Shown here in pieces: positions 1-5,596 of a DNA stretch of 7,573 nt. The stretch is from Verrucomicrobiota bacterium (GTDB lineage Bacteria > Verrucomicrobiota > Verrucomicrobiia > Opitutales > Opitutaceae), in contig JAEZDN010000019.1 of assembly GCA_023433275.1 (NCBI GenBank), forward strand, positions 1 through 7,573, given 5' to 3'. Each line of letters starts with the position of its first letter. Position 1 is the first letter of the stretch. Below the pieces are notes generated by a model. That model ran no database searches. It had not been told where the DNA came from and saw nothing but the letters and a program-made list of their open reading frames with translations. The translations under genes and the position numbers were made by a program.

Positions 1-24
1 GGCGCAGCAAGTCTGCGCCCCTAC
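1..24 (-). repeat. GTAG-type REP-like hairpin, cut by the left edge
   Basis: This is a palindromic element whose stem arm GGCGCAG (1-7) pairs with CTGCGCC (13-19) around a CAAGT loop. It is followed by CTAC (21-24), which reads GTAG 5' of the hairpin on the minus strand. The outermost stem base is outside the window. The same unit recurs at 1590-1614, 1640-1664 and 6610-6634. It lies only 21 nt before the fliM start, so any fliM promoter must lie inside or upstream of it. Confidence 0.85.
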
Positions 25-45
25 GACAGAGCGTAATCTCCCGCC

Positions 46-1128
46 ATGGCCGAGGATCCCAACAAACCCGCGTCCGACTTTCTCGACCAATCCGAGATCG
101 ACAAGCTGCTCGCGCAGGGCGGGGGAGCGGCCGAGGCGACGCTGGGCAAGCGCACGCTGATCCGCGCCGATGGGCGTCGCACCACCGGCACCGCCGTCAT
201 CAAGGTCGAGCCGTACGACTTCCGCAACCCGGCCTTCCTCTCCGAGGTCGAACTGCGCCGCCTGCGCCTCGTGCACGAGGACTTCATCCGCTACCTCAGC
301 GCGCGGCTCTCCCTTTTCCTGCGCATGGAGTTCGGCCTCAAGATGGCCAAGCTCACCACGGTCAACTACGCGAAGTTCACCGAGTCGCTGCCCAGCCCGA
401 CCCATATCTGCCTCTTCAAGGCCGAGCCGCTCGCGGGTGTCAGCGTCCTCGACATCAATCCCCGCCTGGCCCTCACCATCGCCGACCGTCTCCTGGGCGG
501 CCGCGGCCACTCCGTGAAGACGGAGCGTTACCTCACCGAGATCGAGGTCGCCCTGCTCGACGACGTCGTGCACATGATCCTCGAGGAGTGGTGTCACCAG
601 TGGAAAACGGAGCAGGAACTCACGCCGCTCATCGTCGGCCACGAGAACAGCGGCCGCTTCCTCCAGACTTCGCCCAAGGACGCTGTCGTCCTCGCCATGA
701 CGCTCGAGGCCAGCTTCGGGGATTGTTCCGAGCAGATCCAGATCGGTGTTCCATACTACACCATTGAGCCCCTCGTGCGGAAAATGCAGGCGCGCCGTCA
801 GAAGGACGCCAACGTGACCGCGGTCGCCGCCAAGAAGGCCTCGTGGCAGGAATCCTATTCCAGCATCAAGATGCCGGTCCGCGCGGAGTGGGACACGTTC
901 ACCGTGACGCTCCGCGAGATCACCGACCTGCGCGTCGGCGACGTCATCGAAATGCCGGCCGAGCAGATCCGCCAGACGAATGTCCTGCTCAACGGCGTGC
1001 CCAAGTTCGTCGGCACCGCCGGCCTCGATGCCGACCACATCGTCGTCCAACTCAACGCCAAGATCAATTCCGACGGTTCCACGACCGCCCCAACCATTGC
1101 CCCCTCCCATGGAAGAAAAAACGCTTGA
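46..1128 (+). CDS. fliM: Flagellar motor switch protein FliM
   Basis: FliM is the middle layer of the cytoplasmic C-ring of the flagellar motor. It binds phosphorylated CheY at its N-terminus and FliG with its middle domain, and it pairs with FliN through its C-terminal SpoA domain. The 360-residue product has the usual family length. Residues 11-24 (DFLDQSEIDKLLAQ) match the CheY-binding peptide. A CheC-like middle domain spans roughly residues 60-245 and carries the GGxG signature GGRG at 151-154, used for FliG contact. The SpoA domain is about 274-342. A basic, low-complexity linker (about 247-268) separates the two domains. The ATG at 46 is chosen because it places the CheY peptide near the N-terminus. 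No Shine-Dalgarno precedes it; the upstream bases are pyrimidine-rich. The last 20 bp overlap fliN. Identification is firm. Confidence 0.96.
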   Translation: MAEDPNKPASDFLDQSEIDKLLAQGGGAAEATLGKRTLIRADGRRTTGTAVIKVEPYDFRNPAFLSEVELRRLRLVHEDFIRYLSARLSLFLRMEFGLKMAKLTTVNYAKFTESLPSPTHICLFKAEPLAGVSVLDINPRLALTIADRLLGGRGHSVKTERYLTEIEVALLDDVVHMILEEWCHQWKTEQELTPLIVGHENSGRFLQTSPKDAVVLAMTLEASFGDCSEQIQIGVPYYTIEPLVRKMQARRQKDANVTAVAAKKASWQESYSSIKMPVRAEWDTFTVTLREITDLRVGDVIEMPAEQIRQTNVLLNGVPKFVGTAGLDADHIVVQLNAKINSDGSTTAPTIAPSHGRKNA

Positions 1129-1366
1129 TATCGTCCTCGACGTGAAGGTCAAAGTGACCGTCCAGCTCGGCTCCTGCATGCTGCCGATGCGCGACGTCCT
1201 CGAGCTCACGCCCGGCTCCGTGGTCCAGCTCACGCAGCAGGCCAGCGACCCCGTCGGCCTTTATGTGAATGACAAGCTTGTCGCCTACGGCGAGGTCGTG
1301 GTGGTCGAGGACCACTTCGGCATCAAGATCACCGAACTGGTCGGCAGCGAATCGGGCCTGACCTGA
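1109..1366 (+). CDS. fliN: Flagellar motor switch protein FliN (short form)
   Basis: FliN forms the bottom of the C-ring with FliM and helps dock export cargo from the flagellar type III apparatus. The 85-residue product is essentially a bare SpoA domain. Residues 6-20 (LDIVLDVKVKVTVQL) match the conserved opening, and the tail with YGEVVVV and FGIKITEL (about residues 59-77) matches the conserved end. It lacks the long N-terminal extension of enterobacterial FliN (about 137 residues), as in many minimal FliN proteins. The ATG at 1109 is inside fliM in another frame and gives a 20-bp overlap. With no Shine-Dalgarno visible, translation is probably coupled to fliM. An upstream extension of this frame exists but is proline/serine-rich and does not look like FliN. 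No further flagellar gene follows. Confidence 0.93.
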   Translation: MEEKTLDIVLDVKVKVTVQLGSCMLPMRDVLELTPGSVVQLTQQASDPVGLYVNDKLVAYGEVVVVEDHFGIKITELVGSESGLT

Positions 1367-1479
1367 GGTCACCGACATGGACGTCGCCCCCACCCCTTCG
1401 CCCCGCGCTTCCTCCTCTGCCACCGGTAGGGGCCGGGTTCGCTCGGTTCTCGCACGCGCCTTCGCCGTTTCTTCCTCTT

Positions 1480-1564
1480 GGAGCCGGGGCGCCCCCGCCC
1501 CGGAGGGACGTGAGCCTCGCTTCGTCAATCCCTCCCCCGACCGGCCCGAGGGCGGGCCGGCTCC
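1480..1564. repeat. Inverted pair of GGAG-type REP hairpins (REPIN-like)
   Basis: The left arm is GGAG (1480-1483), then stem CCGGGGCG (1484-1491), loop CCCC, and CGCCCCGG (1496-1503). The right arm, in inverted orientation, is CCGGCCCG (1541-1548), loop AGGG, CGGGCCGG (1553-1560), CTCC (1561-1564). In both arms the GGAG tag is outermost and touches an 8-bp perfect stem. The arms differ at two stem positions, each matched by a compensating change in the partner strand. The 37-nt spacer (1504-1540) contains a small AGC/CTC/GCT hairpin motif. The region from the fliN stop (1366) to 1479 holds no gene or structure I can name. Confidence 0.8.
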
Positions 1565-1589
1565 AGTGACTAGCTTAGCGTTGTCTCGT

Positions 1590-1664
1590 GTAGGGGCGCA
1601 GTCTTGCTGCGCCCTTCGCCCCCTCGCGGCGCATGCCTCGGGCGCAGCAAGTCTGCGCCCCTAC
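1590..1664. repeat. Inverted pair of GTAG-type REP hairpins (REPIN-like)
   Basis: The left arm is GTAG (1590-1593), stem GGGCGCAG (1594-1601), loop TCTTG, and CTGCGCCC (1607-1614). The right arm is GGGCGCAG (1640-1647), loop CAAGT, CTGCGCCC (1653-1660), CTAC (1661-1664). The two 25-nt arms are reverse complements except for one loop base, and they are separated by a 25-nt spacer. The unit lies between the convergent fliN and rsmE genes, 30 bp beyond the rsmE stop, and could act as a 3' end or transcript-stabilising structure. That role is inferred from what REP elements do elsewhere. Confidence 0.85.
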
Positions 1665-1694
1665 CACCTTGCAATGCGCGTGCTTCGAGGGTGC

Positions 1695-2459
1695 CTAGCG
1701 CGTCGCGGAAGATGAGAGCTCGTGCGTTAGAACACTGAGAGCGAAGAGGGCGGCGGTGTCGCTGCGGAGCACGAGCGGGCCGAGCGTGACTGGGATGAAT
1801 CCCGCGGTGATGGCGGCGGTCATTTCGGCGGGGGAGAAGTCGCCCTCGGGGCCCACCAGCCAGAGCGCGGATCGCGGGGCGCGGCCATGTTTGGCAGCGA
1901 AACCGGCGAGGGCTTGTTTTAGCGAGGTCGTTCCGGCGTGCAGGCTGGCGACAAGCCGCAGTTCGCAATCGGGCGTGGCGGACAGCCAGGCATCGAGTTT
2001 TTGAACGGGCGCGATTTCGGGCAGCCAGGGATTGCCGCATTGCTTGGCGGCTTCGATGGCGGTGGTTTGCCATTTATCGATTTTCCGGCCGGCGCGATCG
2101 CCATCGAGATGGACCTGCGTGCGTTCGCTCACCAACGGGATGATGCGGGCGGTGCCGATCTCGGTAGCTTGGCGGACGATGTCGTCCATCGTGGAGCCCT
2201 TCGGCAGGGCTTGCGCGAGGGAAATGGAAAAGGGGCGGGCTCCGACGGGGCGCGATTCTTTGATGCGCAGGACGGTGGCCTGACGGTGGGGATCCACGCA
2301 TTCGGCGAGCCATTCGCGGCCGTGGCCATCGAAGGCGACGACGGGGTCGCCGCGGCTGCAGCGGTTCACGACGACCAGGTGATGGCTTTCGTCGGCGCCG
2401 AGCCTGATTTCCGTCGCATCGGCGGATACCTGCGGGGCATAGGCACGAAAGTCGGGCAT
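1695..2459 (-). CDS. rsmE: 16S rRNA (uracil(1498)-N3)-methyltransferase RsmE
   Basis: RsmE is a cytoplasmic SPOUT-class enzyme that uses S-adenosylmethionine to methylate N3 of U1498 in 16S rRNA, in the assembled 30S subunit. The 254-residue product is of normal length. A PUA-like N-terminal domain covers about residues 1-72. The catalytic SPOUT domain follows, with the family motifs LAQALPKGSTMDDIVRQATE (81-100), AIEAAKQCGNPW (134-145), LVGPEGDFS (201-209) and LGPLVLRSDTAA (226-237); the last two form the SAM-binding knot. An in-frame TTG two codons upstream (2465) is possible, but the ATG at 2459 gives the usual beginning MPDFRAY. There is no Shine-Dalgarno; the upstream stretch is ACCTTTGCCC. 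The neighbours do not suggest an operon with other ribosome genes. Confidence 0.95.
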   Translation of the reverse strand: MPDFRAYAPQVSADATEIRLGADESHHLVVVNRCSRGDPVVAFDGHGREWLAECVDPHRQATVLRIKESRPVGARPFSISLAQALPKGSTMDDIVRQATEIGTARIIPLVSERTQVHLDGDRAGRKIDKWQTTAIEAAKQCGNPWLPEIAPVQKLDAWLSATPDCELRLVASLHAGTTSLKQALAGFAAKHGRAPRSALWLVGPEGDFSPAEMTAAITAGFIPVTLGPLVLRSDTAALFALSVLTHELSSSATR

Positions 2460-2711
2460 GGGCAAAGGTGAATGCCCGGGGCCAATAGGAGCAAGGCAGG
2501 GTTGGCCACAAAAAGCACAAAAGGCGCAAAAACGAACCGGGATCAGTGATTGATCATGTTGGATTCTCCACCGATCACGCGGATGGTCGCGGATAAAGAG
2601 CTTCGTTATCCGTGATTGATCCGCATGATTCGCGGCAAACGGGTCGAAATGGGGCCGTCAAAATCGGGGTGGACTTTGGCCGGGGCAGGGGCTTTTTTCG
2701 CCGTCTCAGTC
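2460..2711. other. Non-coding stretch with tandem 9-mers and palindromic sequence, upstream of rsmE and tRNA-Leu
   Basis: No credible gene lies here. It should hold the divergent promoters of rsmE (minus) and tRNA-Leu (plus). Structure seen: three A-rich 9-mers at 2507-2533, a GTGATTGATC direct repeat at 2546-2555 and 2612-2621, and a nested inverted repeat with GGATAA (2591-2596) pairing TTATCC (2606-2611) and outer arms GCGGAT (2579-2584) and ATCCGC (2619-2624). A weak plus-strand promoter guess is TGGACT (2670-2675), 17 nt, then a T6 run (2693-2698), which would start transcription just before the tRNA. Confidence 0.5.
2507..2533. repeat. Short tandem repeat, three A-rich 9-mers
   Basis: Three consecutive 9-nt units, CACAAAAAG, CACAAAAGG and CGCAAAAAC, stand out in an otherwise GC-rich window. 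They end 47 nt upstream of the rsmE start. On the rsmE strand they are T-rich. No function is evident. Confidence 0.6.
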
Positions 2712-2799
2712 GCCCGGGTGGCGGAATTGGCAGACGCAGTGGACTCAAAATCCACCGACCTCTAAAGTCTTGTGGGTTCGACCCCCACCCCGGGCACCA
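2712..2799 (+). tRNA. tRNA-Leu (anticodon CAA)
   Basis: This is a class II tRNA that folds fully. The acceptor strands are GCCCGGG (2712-2718) and CCCGGGC (2789-2795), with discriminator A at 2796 and encoded CCA at 2797-2799. The anticodon stem GTGGA (2739-2743)/TCCAC (2751-2755) closes a 7-nt loop CTCAAAA, with anticodon CAA at 2746-2748, reading the codon UUG. The long variable arm (from about 2756 to 2771) has a GAC/GTC stem, typical of tRNA-Leu. The T arm is GTGGG, TTCGACC, CCCAC (2772-2788). The A73 discriminator is the usual leucine identity element. It sits alone between rsmE and the 68-residue gene, on the opposite strand to both. Confidence 0.97.
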
Positions 2800-2861
2800 C
2801 TAACGAGCTGGTACTTCTCGACGTGGGCGCGGAGGGTTCTGAAGGATTCGGCCGCCCTATC

Positions 2862-3068
2862 TCACGCGTTGGATTTCGTTTCGGGGCGGAGTAGCTCGAA
2901 TTCCGTGAAGTCGTTGAGGACGTCGGGGTGAGGGCGGTCCTGTTTGTAGATTTGGAGGATGCGGGCGTGCTCGTAGTCGGTCGTCGGGATCACCCGCGGT
3001 TCCTCGCCGGGGAGGAAGATCGCGGTGTAGGCGCGGTGCCGATCGACGAGGCGGCGGATGACGAGCAT
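2862..3068 (-). CDS. Small protein of unknown function (68 aa)
   Basis: I do not recognise this protein. It is 68 residues long, soluble in appearance, rich in charged residues, and has no signal peptide, membrane segment or known motif. It begins MLVIRRLVDRHRAYTAIFLP and ends FELLRPETKSNA. The coding case rests on composition: most codons end in G or C (such as CTC, GTC, ATC, CGC, GAC), as in the neighbouring genes, and this reads through to a TGA. The ATG at 3068 has no Shine-Dalgarno but is preceded by CTTTCCCGCC, like the other starts here. It lies 146 bp downstream of accA on the same strand and could be the end of that transcript. A spurious frame remains possible. Confidence 0.65.
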   Translation of the reverse strand: MLVIRRLVDRHRAYTAIFLPGEEPRVIPTTDYEHARILQIYKQDRPHPDVLNDFTEFELLRPETKSNA

Positions 3069-3214
3069 GGCGGGAAAGCTAGCCCGGTGCGGGGATTTCG
3101 CCAGCGGAGGCAGGGCGTGTCGTCCTGAGCCGCCGTGGCTCGCGTATCGTTTTGGGTCGCGAGGGTTCGCGGAAATGGAGCGTCCGGAGGATTCGCCCTG
3201 CCGGCTCGCGTTCC

Positions 3215-4192
3215 TTACTTCGCTGACGCCGTCTCGCGGTATTCGCCGAGGGCGCGGTAGCGCTCGTAACGCTGGTCGAGGAGTTTCTCGGCGGAGAGGC
3301 CGACGAGCTCGTTGAGGTGCTTGAGCAGCGCGGTCTTGAGATTGGCGGCGGCCTGGTCGGGTGCGTAGTGGGCGCCGCCGAGCGGCTCCGGGATCACCTC
3401 GTCGACGACCTCGAGCTCCTTGAGGTTGGCGGCGTTGAGCTTGAGGGCCTCGGCGGCCTTGGGGGCGTTGGCACGATCCTTCCAGAGGATGGCGGCGCAG
3501 CCTTCCGGGGAGATGACGGAATAGTAGGCGTTTTCGAAAACCAGGACGCGGTCGGTGACGCCGATGCCAAGGGCGCCGCCGGAACCGCCCTCGCCGACGA
3601 TGACGGCGACGGACGGGACCTTGAGCATGGCCATTTCGCGGAGGTTGACGGCGATGGCTTCCGAGACGTGGCGGGCCTCGGATTCGACACCGGGGAAGGC
3701 GCCGGGGGTGTCGATGAAGGTGAGGACGGGCAGGCGGAATTTTTCCGCGAGCTTCATCAGGCGCAGGGCCTTGCGGTAGCCTTCAGGCTGGGGCATGCCG
3801 AAGTTGCGGATGATGTTTTCCTTGGTGTCGCGGCCCTTCTGCTGGGCGATGATCATGATGGCGCGGCCCTCGAAGAAGGCGGTGCCACCGATCAGCGCGC
3901 GGTCGTCGTTGAACTGACGGTCGCCATGCAGTTCCTGGAAGTCGGTGCAGAGCGCCTGAATGTAGTCGAGGGCGTAGGGGCGCTTCGGGTGGCGGGCGAC
4001 CTGCACGCGCTGCCAAGGGGTCAGGTTGGTATAGATGTCCTTCCTGGTGACCTCGATCTTGTCCTCGATCGTCGCCAGCTCGCTGGACATATCGATGTTG
4101 TTCTCGAGTGACTGCTGGTGGAGGGTTTCGAGCTGCTTTTCCAGTTCGCGGAGCGGCTTCTCGAATTCGAGCAGGTAGGCGGGACGATCCAT
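3215..4192 (-). CDS. accA: Acetyl-CoA carboxylase carboxyltransferase subunit alpha
   Basis: AccA pairs with AccD to form the carboxyltransferase half of acetyl-CoA carboxylase. It moves CO2 from carboxybiotin on AccB to acetyl-CoA, giving malonyl-CoA, the first committed step of fatty acid synthesis in the cytoplasm. The 325-residue product is close to the usual 315-325. A coiled-coil-like N-terminal segment (about residues 8-55) precedes the crotonase-fold catalytic core. Conserved stretches are HPKRPYALDYI (68-78), FGMPQPEGYRKALRLM (131-146), DTPGAFPG (161-168), the oxyanion-hole glycines in GEGGSGGALGI (200-210) and ISPEGCAAILWKD (227-239). The ATG at 4192 gives a standard N-terminus. No Shine-Dalgarno is present. 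accD is not adjacent, as is common when the two subunits are encoded apart. Confidence 0.97.
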   Translation of the reverse strand: MDRPAYLLEFEKPLRELEKQLETLHQQSLENNIDMSSELATIEDKIEVTRKDIYTNLTPWQRVQVARHPKRPYALDYIQALCTDFQELHGDRQFNDDRALIGGTAFFEGRAIMIIAQQKGRDTKENIIRNFGMPQPEGYRKALRLMKLAEKFRLPVLTFIDTPGAFPGVESEARHVSEAIAVNLREMAMLKVPSVAVIVGEGGSGGALGIGVTDRVLVFENAYYSVISPEGCAAILWKDRANAPKAAEALKLNAANLKELEVVDEVIPEPLGGAHYAPDQAAANLKTALLKHLNELVGLSAEKLLDQRYERYRALGEYRETASAK

Positions 4193-4200
4193 AGGGGCGG

Positions 4201-4230
4201 AGGTTAGTTGGGCGGCGGAGCGGGTGTCAA
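4201..4230 (-). promoter_or_regulatory. Candidate accA promoter
   Basis: On the minus strand an exact -35 consensus TTGACA (4230-4225) is followed after 18 nt by TAACCT (4206-4201), a weak -10 that keeps TA and the final T. Only 8 nt separate it from the accA ATG, so transcription would start almost at the start codon and the message would be nearly leaderless. This rests on sequence pattern only; the poor -10 keeps confidence low. Confidence 0.35.
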
Positions 4231-4458
4231 CGGGCGGCTATTTCGGTGGAAGGCAGTGGATTAACCCACGGGATAGGCGGAATGCGCGGGAGGGAACCAG
4301 CGAGGTAAATACGGACTGGCTCGGAAGGTGAAAGTCGCGTGGGTCGCGGCCTGAATCGTCGCTGGTTTCCGGAATGCCTTGCCGGAGCCGGCGAGGCTAC
4401 GGGCTGGCGGGTTTGCGGCGCGAGCAGCGTGGTTGTCATGTCGCGTTGATTGAAACCA

Positions 4459-4482
4459 CCGGGGCGGGGGCGCCCCGGCTCC
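4459..4482 (-). repeat. Single GGAG-type REP-like hairpin
   Basis: Read on the minus strand this is GGAG (4482-4479) followed by stem CCGGGGCG, loop CCCC and CGCCCCGG. With the T before GGAG it is identical over 25 nt to the left arm of the pair at 1480. It lies 33 nt after the stop of the TPR gene, with the tag pointing towards that gene. An 11-nt direct repeat, TTGATTGAAAC, flanks it at 4446-4456 and 4502-4512. Confidence 0.8.
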
Positions 4483-4515
4483 AGGGAACGAAAGCTTCGC
4501 TTTGATTGAAACGTG

Positions 4516-4875
4516 CTAGAGGCCGCCCTGGTGGGCGTCGGGGTTTTTGATCTGGTCCTTCCAGCTTTGGATCTTGGCTTGGGCGCCGAAGTGTTCGGCT
4601 TTCGGTTTGTCGCCCTTTTCCATCCAGATGCGGGAAAGGGTGGTGTTGATGAACAAGTCGCCGGGCTGGAGCTGGTGCGCGGCCTCGGCGGCGACGAGGG
4701 CGTCGTCGAAGCGGCGGAGGTTGAAATTCACCTCGGCCAGAGCGTGCCAGGCGGGGAAGGAGGCCGGCGCGATGCTGGTGGCGCGTTTTAACTTGGCCAA
4801 GGCGGACTCGTTTTCGCCCATCGTGTAGTCGAAGGTGGCGTCCTCGATCAGGGACTGGATCTCGTCGTCGGTCAC
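4516..4875 (-). CDS. TPR-repeat protein (119 aa)
   Basis: This small cytoplasmic protein is made of tetratricopeptide-like helical hairpins, which mediate protein-protein contacts. Approximate repeats are residues 12-38 (YTMGENESALAKLKRATSIAP), 43-72 (WHALAEVNFNLRRFDDALVAAEAAHQLQP, the clearest) and a degenerate third at 76-107. No signal peptide or membrane segment is seen. The start is GTG at 4875, which overlaps the stop of the upstream YceI-like gene as GTGA, so the two genes are almost certainly one transcript with coupled translation. It is the only assigned start here without a pyrimidine-rich tract upstream, consistent with coupling. The partner is unknown. The architecture is clear; the biological role is not. 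Confidence 0.85.
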   Translation of the reverse strand: MTDDEIQSLIEDATFDYTMGENESALAKLKRATSIAPASFPAWHALAEVNFNLRRFDDALVAAEAAHQLQPGDLFINTTLSRIWMEKGDKPKAEHFGAQAKIQSWKDQIKNPDAHQGGL

Positions 4876-5456
4876 GGCGTTTTCGATTCGGGTTTTTGGA
4901 GGCGGGCTTCGATGTTGATGGCGAGGCTTACCTCGTCGCCGATCGAGCGCTCGGGTTTTCCGATGCCGAAGTCGGAGCGATTCAAGGTGGCCGTCGCTTC
5001 CCAGCCGGTGAGCGTGGCGCCGCGGTTGCCGGCGGCTGAGCCAAGGTATTTCACGTGAAGGGTGAGCGGCTTGGTCACGCCGTGCAGGCTGAACTCGCCG
5101 GTGACGTCATAGGTGTCGTCGCCGGTTTTGGACCAGCGGGTGCTCCTGAAGGTGGCGGTGGGGTGGTTGGTCGTGTCGAAAAAATCGGGCGTGCGGAGGT
5201 GTTTGTCGCGATTCTCCTGGTTGGTATTCACGCTGGCGACGTCGACGGTGGCCTCGACGGTGTTTCGGGAAAAATCGGCGGGATCGACCGTGATCGTGCC
5301 GTTGAATTTCGCGAACCAGCCGGGGACCTTGGCGAGGAAGTGTCGGACGTTGAAGGTGACCGAGGAATGGGCGGGGTCGATGAGGTAGGTTTCCGCCGCG
5401 CCGAGCGGCGAGGCGATGAATGCACCGAGGGCGAGAAACAGGAAGGGAACGCGCAT
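4872..5456 (-). CDS. YceI-like secreted lipocalin-fold protein (canonical copy)
   Basis: YceI-family proteins are periplasmic beta-barrels that bind polyprenyl or other long lipids; their physiological role is poorly defined. The 194-residue product has a signal peptide (residues 1-20 or so, hydrophobic FLFLALGAFIASPLGA, cleavage near GA-AE). The mature part has the classic family landmarks: IDPAHSSVTFNVRHF (26-40), the FDTTNHPTATFRST strand (93-106), GVTKPLTLHVKYLG (126-139) and LNRSDFGIG (158-166). The ATG at 5456 is preferred because it starts the signal peptide; a TTG ten codons upstream would add an implausible extension. It begins 26 nt past the U-run of a terminator that ends the preceding transcript, so it likely has its own promoter. 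It overlaps the TPR gene by 4 bp. Confidence 0.93.
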   Translation of the reverse strand: MRVPFLFLALGAFIASPLGAAETYLIDPAHSSVTFNVRHFLAKVPGWFAKFNGTITVDPADFSRNTVEATVDVASVNTNQENRDKHLRTPDFFDTTNHPTATFRSTRWSKTGDDTYDVTGEFSLHGVTKPLTLHVKYLGSAAGNRGATLTGWEATATLNRSDFGIGKPERSIGDEVSLAINIEARLQKPESKTP

Positions 5457-5480
5457 GGAGAGGCCAAGGTAGCAGGCGGC

Positions 5481-5515
5481 GGACAAAAAGAAAGGACGGC
5501 CTCGGGGCCGTCCTT
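5481..5515 (-). terminator. Intrinsic terminator after the first YceI-like gene
   Basis: On the minus strand the 10-bp perfect stem AAGGACGGCC/GGCCGTCCTT (5515-5492) with a 4-nt loop is followed by TTTCTTTTTG. The U-run exists on this strand only, so it is one-directional. It lies about 80 nt after the stop of the 5597-6217 gene and should separate that transcript from the downstream YceI-like/TPR pair. Confidence 0.88.
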
Positions 5516-5596
5516 GGTGGGAGGGTGGGCGCGGCGTCGGGACGCGGGGCGGTTCGTTCGGAGAACGCGCCCGGTCTTGAATGCGCCCTGCCTTGG

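Larger units (their letters stand above)
4193..4515. other. Intergenic region between accA and the TPR gene
   Basis: This 323-bp stretch contains the candidate accA promoter at its left end and a GGAG-type REP-like hairpin with flanking direct repeats at its right end. A 70-codon minus-strand open frame at 4227-4439 has no family likeness and is not called. I see nothing else between about 4231 and 4445. Confidence 0.6.

Noticed and set aside
1377..1715. 112-codon plus-strand frame directly after fliN, a position where fliO might be expected
   Set aside because: It runs through all four REP hairpins, has low-complexity proline/serine/arginine composition and no FliO-like membrane segment; it is a GC-rich chance frame.
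2612..2803. 63-codon plus-strand frame
   Set aside because: It reads through the whole tRNA-Leu gene; a chance frame.
3135..3150. Small GAGCC/GGCTC hairpin between accA and the 68-aa gene as a terminator or REP copy
   Set aside because: Only a 5-bp stem, no GTAG/GGAG tag and no T-run on either strand.
3317..4111. 264-codon plus-strand frame opposite accA
   Set aside because: Antisense shadow of accA with Gly/Asp/Val/Glu-rich composition, typical of GC-rich genes read backwards; the similar long frames opposite rsmE, the YceI-like genes and queA were rejected for the same reason.
4227..4439. 70-codon minus-strand frame upstream of accA
   Set aside because: Proline/arginine-rich with no family likeness, and it overlaps the accA promoter candidate; not convincing as a gene.
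4446..4512. Possible CRISPR remnant, because GATTGAAAC is a common end of CRISPR repeats
   Set aside because: Only two 11-nt matches 56 bp apart, no full-length repeat, no array and no cas gene; the material between is a REP-like hairpin.
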